Source: Methanomicrobiales archaeon (GTDB taxonomy: Archaea; Halobacteriota; Syntropharchaeia; Alkanophagales; Methanospirareceae). Taken from it: a stretch of 18,997 bases of DNA. The notes under the pieces were generated by a model. It worked only from the letters and a program-made list of their open reading frames with translations, did not search any database and was not told where the DNA came from. This document shows positions 14,179-18,997 of the stretch, one piece after another. Location: assembly GCA_003160755.1 (NCBI GenBank), contig QEXZ01000015.1:1-18997 (forward strand). The letters are read 5' to 3'. The translations under genes were made by a program, and so were the position numbers. Within the stretch, counting starts at the first letter, position 1, and each line of letters starts with the position of its first letter.

Positions 14179-15720
14179 ATGAAAAAAGGCGAAAAAGGAT
14201 TGTTAGGGGACATAAGGGTAATGGCAGTGATATTGTGCGTTTTTGCCGCTTTGGTTGTCATCTATGTATATCCGCCACCGCCTGCGGACGCAGGGATAAA
14301 CGGCAACCTGAGATACGGCTTGGATTTAGTTGGAGGGAGTTCGTTGCAGTTGAAATTAGAGGGGACTCTTGTCAAGATAAATACAACATCTGTTAATGAG
14401 AGTGAAGTAGTTGAGTTTCTCGAAGAGGAGTTAGATACGGAGGTAACGCCTTACAAGGCTGATGATGGCGGAGTGGTGTATGAGATAAGGAAGAGCGTTA
14501 CAAAAGAGCAGTTGTTGGAGGTGTTAAGGGGCATTAATGCAGATATAGCGAAGAAACCAAACGGTGAAGACTTCTTTGAGGATTCTATAACTCGGGCGAC
14601 AAGGGATGAAACACGTCGAATAATAGAGACAAAAATAAACATGCTGGGATTAGCGAGCACTACGATAAGAACGGTTGGCGATAACCTCATGATTATAGAC
14701 TTAGCTGGCATAGACATCCGAACGGCGAGGGACATGGTGGGCAAACCCGGTAAGTTTGAGATACGGATGCAGACGAATGGAACGAAGGGGGACATAGAGA
14801 CTGGGCAACGGTTAGAAGAGATAGAGAATATCACTGCTCATGTCATGTATGGCAGCGAGGGAATAGAAAGTGTAGGGACAACGCCAACGAGCGAGATGAG
14901 GAAAGGGCCTGAAGGGGAGTATGAGGAATGGGGGGCACCCTTTGCGCTAAATGAAGGCGGAGCAACTGCATTAAGGGATTCTGCGATTGAGTTCGGTGCT
15001 GTAGATAATCCCGGGGACCACGAACTGGCAATGCTGCTTGACAACGTTGTGGTGTACAGCGCACCGATAGCGGACGAAGCATGCAAGAAACTGGAAGAAG
15101 GGGTTATTTACTGGTGGATTGCAAACACGGGGCCAGAAGAGGAAGGGAGAAAAAAGGCAAGAGAATTGATAATACACCTGAAAGCCGGTGCGTTACCGGT
15201 AAACGTGGATATAATAGGTTCAGGAGAAGTGCCCGCATATTTAGGAGCGAAATTCAAGAATGGCGCATTAATAGCGGGCTTGCTTGCTCTTATTTCCGTT
15301 ACGGGGGTCGTTTTCCTGCGATACCGGGAGCCTAAAATAGTATTGCCGATGTTTTTCGCGCTTTTCAGTGAAGTGATACTGATATTAGGGTTCGCATCGT
15401 TGATACACTGGCAGTTGGATTTGCCGAGCATTGCAGGGATAATAGCGGTAATTGGCACGGGAGTGGACCAGTTGGTAATAATAACGGACGAAGTGCTTTC
15501 CGGTGGTCGTTCTTCCGCGAAAATGTATCGTAAACGAATAGACTTTGCATTTGGTATAATATTCGTATCTGCAACGACCACTATCGTGGCGATGCTTGCA
15601 CTCGCTTTGATGGCGCTTGGTACATTAAGGGGTTTTGCGATTGTAACCATCGTCGGGTTGCTATTCGGGATATTTATTACGCGACCCGCTTATGCGAGGG
15701 TGATAGAAACGATAGTGTGA
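14179..15720 (+). CDS. secD: Protein-export membrane protein SecD
   Basis: SecD works with SecF in the cytoplasmic membrane to help pull preproteins out of the SecYE channel using the ion gradient. The 513-aa protein has one membrane helix at 13-33, the conserved LDLVGGSSLQL at 48-58, a large external P1 region (about 40-355) with the hallmark repeats (VGKPGKFEIR, LDNVVVYSAPI), and five further helices at about 361-380, 386-410, 416-438, 456-480 and 484-503. IGTGVDQLVIITDE at 425-438 is the archaeal form of the conserved helix-4 motif. The length and layout are complete. In many archaea secD and secF are neighbours, but no secF is found on either side here: trm1 is divergent upstream and the asparagine-synthetase/Dph6 fusion begins 19 nt downstream. 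The latter is probably cotranscribed with secD. Confidence 0.95.
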   Translation: MKKGEKGLLGDIRVMAVILCVFAALVVIYVYPPPPADAGINGNLRYGLDLVGGSSLQLKLEGTLVKINTTSVNESEVVEFLEEELDTEVTPYKADDGGVVYEIRKSVTKEQLLEVLRGINADIAKKPNGEDFFEDSITRATRDETRRIIETKINMLGLASTTIRTVGDNLMIIDLAGIDIRTARDMVGKPGKFEIRMQTNGTKGDIETGQRLEEIENITAHVMYGSEGIESVGTTPTSEMRKGPEGEYEEWGAPFALNEGGATALRDSAIEFGAVDNPGDHELAMLLDNVVVYSAPIADEACKKLEEGVIYWWIANTGPEEEGRKKARELIIHLKAGALPVNVDIIGSGEVPAYLGAKFKNGALIAGLLALISVTGVVFLRYREPKIVLPMFFALFSEVILILGFASLIHWQLDLPSIAGIIAVIGTGVDQLVIITDEVLSGGRSSAKMYRKRIDFAFGIIFVSATTTIVAMLALALMALGTLRGFAIVTIVGLLFGIFITRPAYARVIETIV

Positions 15721-15739
15721 ATTTTTAAAAGAAAAGTTT

Positions 15740-17836
15740 ATGTGCGAAATAATCGGCGTTTTTAACAACGAAAAGTCAATCGAACTCGTAATCACGGGTT
15801 TAGACGTGCTGAAGAAGGGCAGGGAGACAGACTTCAGAATTAGCACGGAAAAAGGCGATTGGCATTCAAAAGACCTGCAAGAATTAAAGCAGGTTGTGAA
15901 GGGAGAGAGAAGCAGGAATTGTATTGCGTGTTGCTCATGTAAACCACCTGCTTCAAGCGAAGGTTCAAAAGACAAGTTCGTTGCAGATGCAGAGATTTAC
16001 AACAAGGGTAAATTAAACGAAAAAGCTTTTCTTTCCGAGAAAAGGGTTGATGCTGCGTATGCATTTGCACATTGGATACGTGAAGGCAATAGCGATAAGT
16101 TGTGCATAGCACGGGACATAATAGGGTTAAAACCCGTTTGCTTCGCACATGCCGATGGATTTGCATTTGCTTCGGAGAAAAAAGGGTTGGAAGCGATGGG
16201 ATTTCCGCATGCAATTGTGCTTGACCCACGAGTGCTGCTAAAATATGACATACGGGAAGACCGGCTGAGTTTCGAGAAACGAGATTTTTTTGACATTGAA
16301 CCCGAGCTAAAAGAGGACAAGGAGAAGCTAAAAGGAGATTTGCTGCACTTGCTGCGAGAGAGTATTTCGAGCAGGATACCCTCACGTTCGGGAGATAAAT
16401 TTGGCGTGCTCTTCTCAGGCGGGTTGGATTCTACACTCATCGCTTATTTATGCAAGGATTTGGGTGCTGATTTTGTCTGTTATACGGTGGCGGTAGAGGA
16501 GCCGGGAATGAAGGAAGCGGAGGATTTACGATTTGCGGAGCGTTTTGCAGCGGATTTGGGTGTTGAGTGGAAGCTAAAGAAGATGCGGGTTAAGGAACTC
16601 GAGAAATATGTCAAAGAAGTCGTTCCCGTGATTGAGGATACGGACGTTATGATGACAAGTGTGGCGTTGCCTTTATACGTAGCATGCGAGTTTGCAAAAG
16701 AAGATTGCGGTATAAAAACGGTTCTTTACGGATTGGGCGCGGAGGAGCTATTTGCAGGCTACGAAAGACACAGACGAGTAAAGAAGGAAGATTTGAATAA
16801 GGAATGTTTAGCGGGTCTGTTGAGGACACACGAGCGTGACCTTTACCGGGACGAACTGGTAGCGAAAGCACAGGGGATTTCGTTACGAGCACCGTTTCTG
16901 GCTCCGGATTTTGTGGATTACGCATTGCGAATACCCGCTTCGTATAAATTGTCAGACGATAAGACGGAGAATAAGCTGATTTTAAGGGACATAGCACGAG
17001 ACCTTGGACTGGAGGAAGTCGCGGGTAGAAAAAAGAGAGCGGTGCAGTACGGCTCGAATTTTCTCAAGGCGATAGAAAAGCTAGCAAAGAAAAAAGGGTT
17101 CAGGTATAAGAGAGATTATCTAAGAACTTTTTACGCTTCTCGAAACGCGAAGTTGGGCTGCCTCTTCAGTTCCGGGAAGGACAGTGCTTATGCACTCTGG
17201 CTCATGCTAAAGGAAGGCTACCCCGTGGAATGTTTAATCACGCTGAAAAGCCAGAATCCCGAATCGTATATGTTCCATACACCTGCGATAGAGTTGGTAG
17301 AGCTGCAAGCGGAAGCGATGGGCTTGCCTCTGATTATGGAAGAAACGCAAGGGGAGAAGGAAAAGGAGCTGGAGGATTTAAGAGCGGCATTGAGGGAATC
17401 GAAGACGAAATACGGGATAGAAGGAGTCATAACAGGTGCTTTATGGAGTAATTACCAGAAGGAACGAATAGAACGAATTGCCGCGGAAGAAAACCTCAAG
17501 GTGTTCTCGCCGTTATGGCACGTCAATCAGGAAACGGAGATGCGGCTTGTGGTAAATACATTCGAGGTGATTTTCACGGGTATCAGTGCGTACGGGTTAG
17601 ACAAGAGCTGGCTTGGTAGGAGGATAACAGAAGAAGACGTTGACCGATTGGTTGCGTTGGATAAGAAAATAGGAATGAACATTGCAGGAGAAGGTGGCGA
17701 ATTTGAATCGCTGGTGCTTGATGGACCCGCACAAATGTTCAAGAAAAGGCTTGTTATAGAGGAAAGCGAAATAGAGGAAGAGGACAAGAATACAGCGAGA
17801 TTGGTGGTGAAAGAGGCGAGGCTGGAGGAGAAATAG
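15740..17836 (+). CDS. Asparagine synthetase-like protein fused to Dph6 diphthine-ammonia ligase
   Basis: This 698-aa protein joins two ATP-dependent ligases. Residues 1-185 resemble a class II glutaminase domain beginning MCEIIGVF, so a Cys2 nucleophile could be exposed. It lacks the usual MCGI glycine, RHRGPD is replaced by KKGRETD, NGEIYN by DAEIYN, and the Asp-Thr-Glu segment before AFAHW is missing, so glutamine use is doubtful. Residues 200-430 are the synthetase domain with SGGLDST at 226-232, GLGAEELFAGY at 331-341 and LRAPFL at 382-387. Residues 470-698 are a full Dph6 domain: LFSSGKDSAYA at 475-485, the central GVITGALWSNYQKERIE, and EGGEFESLVLDGP at 651-663. Dph6 performs the last, ammonia-using amidation making diphthamide on elongation factor 2. 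The gene follows secD by 19 nt with no clear ribosome-binding site. The fusion may pass ammonia or partner with Dph6; true asparagine synthesis remains possible. Confidence 0.92.
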   Translation: MCEIIGVFNNEKSIELVITGLDVLKKGRETDFRISTEKGDWHSKDLQELKQVVKGERSRNCIACCSCKPPASSEGSKDKFVADAEIYNKGKLNEKAFLSEKRVDAAYAFAHWIREGNSDKLCIARDIIGLKPVCFAHADGFAFASEKKGLEAMGFPHAIVLDPRVLLKYDIREDRLSFEKRDFFDIEPELKEDKEKLKGDLLHLLRESISSRIPSRSGDKFGVLFSGGLDSTLIAYLCKDLGADFVCYTVAVEEPGMKEAEDLRFAERFAADLGVEWKLKKMRVKELEKYVKEVVPVIEDTDVMMTSVALPLYVACEFAKEDCGIKTVLYGLGAEELFAGYERHRRVKKEDLNKECLAGLLRTHERDLYRDELVAKAQGISLRAPFLAPDFVDYALRIPASYKLSDDKTENKLILRDIARDLGLEEVAGRKKRAVQYGSNFLKAIEKLAKKKGFRYKRDYLRTFYASRNAKLGCLFSSGKDSAYALWLMLKEGYPVECLITLKSQNPESYMFHTPAIELVELQAEAMGLPLIMEETQGEKEKELEDLRAALRESKTKYGIEGVITGALWSNYQKERIERIAAEENLKVFSPLWHVNQETEMRLVVNTFEVIFTGISAYGLDKSWLGRRITEEDVDRLVALDKKIGMNIAGEGGEFESLVLDGPAQMFKKRLVIEESEIEEEDKNTARLVVKEARLEEK

Positions 17837-17980
17837 GGGGGGTGATAGGTGCCAGGATTTAGGTTTTGGGTTTCAGTGGTACTAATACCAGACAGCCCAT
17901 ATCTTACACCCAATCGAACTTATTCAGAAGGCAATATCTCGCTTTTTGTGTGGATATGGAAAGGAAAAGTTTCGATTTTT

Positions 17981-18169
17981 CTATGATGCGATGCGTTGTC
18001 CCATCGCATAATCAAATTTCAGATTCTCCATGAGAACTCTCTGCCTCTTTTCCACCCTGTTGTAACTGTTCATGAAGGCGTACCATTCAAAGAAATCCAA
18101 ATCGTCTCCCATCTCCCCATTGTCAAATTTTTTGGCAAATTCTTCAGTTTTTAGCGAATAAATATCACA
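17981..18169 (-). pseudogene. Startless remnant of a small acidic protein gene, antitoxin-like
   Basis: On the minus strand, 62 sense codons follow directly and in frame after the TAA of the mutase gene and end at TAG (17981-17983). The product includes TEEFAKKFDNGEMGDDLDFF, then EWYAFMNSYNRVEKRQRVLM. Its protein-like composition and the FDxGEMGDDxDFxEW pattern recall short hypothetical proteins found with toxin-antitoxin pairs, but that link is from memory and weak. No ATG, GTG or TTG with a ribosome-binding site lies upstream; the first ATGs are internal (before GDDLDFF). It therefore looks like a 5'-truncated gene left by a deletion that fused to the end of the mutase gene. A read-through extension of the mutase or a short protein from the internal ATG are alternatives. 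Confidence 0.5.
17986..18009. repeat. Perfect 8-bp hairpin
   Basis: ATGCGATG (17986-17993) and CATCGCAT (18002-18009) are exact complements separated by 8 nt. The hairpin lies at the 3' end of the remnant ORF, between two convergent genes. It has no clear T-run on the minus-strand side, so a terminator role is uncertain. Confidence 0.45.
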
Positions 18170-18997
18170 TTAAAAAGCTTTTGTTATCTCTTCTTTCGTG
18201 ACACTCACGAACGTTTTCATCAACTTCTCCTTTACCTCTTCCGTTGCACCTTCCACCGTTACTCGTATCAACGGCGAGGTATTAGAAGCCCTTATCAGCG
18301 CCCAGCCTTCCTCCAAAAAGTCTATTCTTATCCCGTCCATCGTGCTTATCCTGTCGGCGCCATATTCGTATGCTAACCGCTCAGCGAGAGCGTGCATCAC
18401 CTCAAACTTCATCGTATCATCACATTCAAGGTTCATCCTCTCCTTAGGAAACGTTGGCAACGCATCCACGAGTTCTGATAACTTCTTTCCCGTTTCTGCC
18501 AGGATCTCCGCTATTTTTAGCGGGATTATCATCGCATCGTCAAACGGGAAAAAAGAAGGAATGACGTAATGCCCACTTGATTCTATACCAAGCACTGCGT
18601 TTCTTTCGTTCGCTTCTTTTGTTAGGAATGTATGACCTACCGGTATTCGTTCTATTTTACCACCCAGCTTTTCTACCTCACGCTCGATAAGCATTGAGCA
18701 TTCAACGTTTGCCAGAACAATTCCATTTCTATCACGTAATAAATTCTTAGCAAGTATGACGCCACACTGGTCTGCGCTTAGCATTCTCCCCTTATCATCT
18801 ACAATTGCCGCTCTATCACCATCGCCATCAAAAGCAGCGCCAAAATCAGCTTTTTTACGTTTTACTTCTTCTTTTAACGTTCCTAAACTATCCTCCGTGA
18901 GTTCAGAGGGTCGGTTAGGAAAAGAAGCGTCAGGAGTTACAAACAGCAGCGCATCGGTCTTTAGTTTTACTCGTTTCATCACGTCTGGCGCTACCAA
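18170..18997 (-). CDS. Phosphoglucosamine/phosphomannomutase, C-terminal part
   Basis: About 276 C-terminal residues of an alpha-D-phosphohexomutase are visible; the N-terminal part with the phosphoserine loop lies beyond the right edge. Present are the metal-binding loop AAFDGDGDRAAIVD, the sugar-binding loop GIESSGHYVIPSFFPFDDAMI, read as GIESSGHY then PFDDA, and the phosphate-binding loop RASNTSPLIRVTVEG in domain IV. These enzymes interconvert hexose-6-phosphate and hexose-1-phosphate for UDP-GlcNAc, mannose-nucleotide or glycan synthesis. GlmM and ManB types cannot be separated safely from this part, so no symbol is given. The stop at 18170-18172 is followed in frame by a remnant ORF. 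The gene is convergent with the asparagine-synthetase/Dph6 fusion gene. Confidence 0.93.
   Translation of the reverse strand: MVAPDVMKRVKLKTDALLFVTPDASFPNRPSELTEDSLGTLKEEVKRKKADFGAAFDGDGDRAAIVDDKGRMLSADQCGVILAKNLLRDRNGIVLANVECSMLIEREVEKLGGKIERIPVGHTFLTKEANERNAVLGIESSGHYVIPSFFPFDDAMIIPLKIAEILAETGKKLSELVDALPTFPKERMNLECDDTMKFEVMHALAERLAYEYGADRISTMDGIRIDFLEEGWALIRASNTSPLIRVTVEGATEEVKEKLMKTFVSVTKEEITKAF

Larger units (their letters stand above)
17837..18169. other. Intergenic stretch of about 330 nt with one remnant ORF and a hairpin
   Basis: Between the fusion gene and the mutase gene, which are convergent, I see no complete gene. The left 140 nt (17837-17980) contain no convincing reading frame or RNA motif, only two oligo-T runs near 17943 and 17976 that could stop plus-strand transcription. 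The right part holds the startless minus-strand ORF described separately and a perfect 8-bp hairpin. Confidence 0.6.

Noticed and set aside
17850..17935. Possible ribosomal RNA fragment (GGTACTAAT and a TTGGGTGTAAG-like stretch)
   Set aside because: The two short similarities to the 23S 3' region fall on opposite strands and do not continue, so they are treated as coincidence.
1..18997. tRNA genes, CRISPR arrays, insertion sequences or attachment sites
   Set aside because: I saw no cloverleaf with the TTCGA arm in the gaps, no regularly spaced direct repeats, and no transposase or integrase-like protein on either strand.

Overview
This window comes from a euryarchaeon, plausibly an anaerobic methane-cycling lineage, although the species cannot be fixed from the sequence alone. 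The evidence is an archaeal RNase P RNA, an FtsZ together with a CetZ-type tubulin, PRC-barrel and N-glycosylation-rich surface proteins, Trm1, a six-segment archaeal SecD, a Dph6 diphthamide domain, and TATA-box promoters that sit about 25-30 nt before starts.

Left part (1-5557, all minus strand). A truncated YhaM-like OB-fold exonuclease gene lies at the edge. Upstream of it is a tightly packed four-gene operon (5486 down to 483): an unknown 399-aa protein, a 217-aa helical protein, a 651-aa protein ending in a PD-(D/E)XK-like nuclease domain, and a SIR2-like NADase. Spacing is 1 nt, 1 nt and an 8-nt overlap. The operon is much more AT-rich than its neighbours and sits between the same-strand genes dapB and the YhaM-like gene. 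It reads as a horizontally acquired defence module of a type I do not recognise, and is the best candidate for an undescribed system here.

Middle part (5558-12905). dapB (lysine/DAP pathway) is divergent from rnz (RNase Z, tRNA 3' processing). The rnz 3' end converges on, and slightly overlaps, the gene for RNase P RNA (tRNA 5' processing), which stands on the opposite strand with its own TATA box. Next come ftsZ (minus) and, divergent from it, a plus-strand cluster: an unknown coiled-coil protein, a PRC-barrel protein, cetZ, and a single-pass secreted or anchored glycoprotein. FtsZ, a PRC-barrel protein (a family that includes archaeal CdpB cell-division proteins) and CetZ together suggest a cell-division and cell-shape locus with two uncharacterised members.

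Right part (12906-18997). trm1 (tRNA G26 dimethylation) is divergent from secD, which has no secF beside it. Downstream of secD is a 698-aa fusion of an asparagine-synthetase-like protein, whose glutaminase half looks degenerate, with a C-terminal Dph6 diphthine-ammonia ligase. A roughly 330-nt stretch follows; it holds a startless remnant ORF in frame behind the stop of the last gene. That last gene encodes a phosphoglucosamine/phosphomannomutase and is cut by the right edge.
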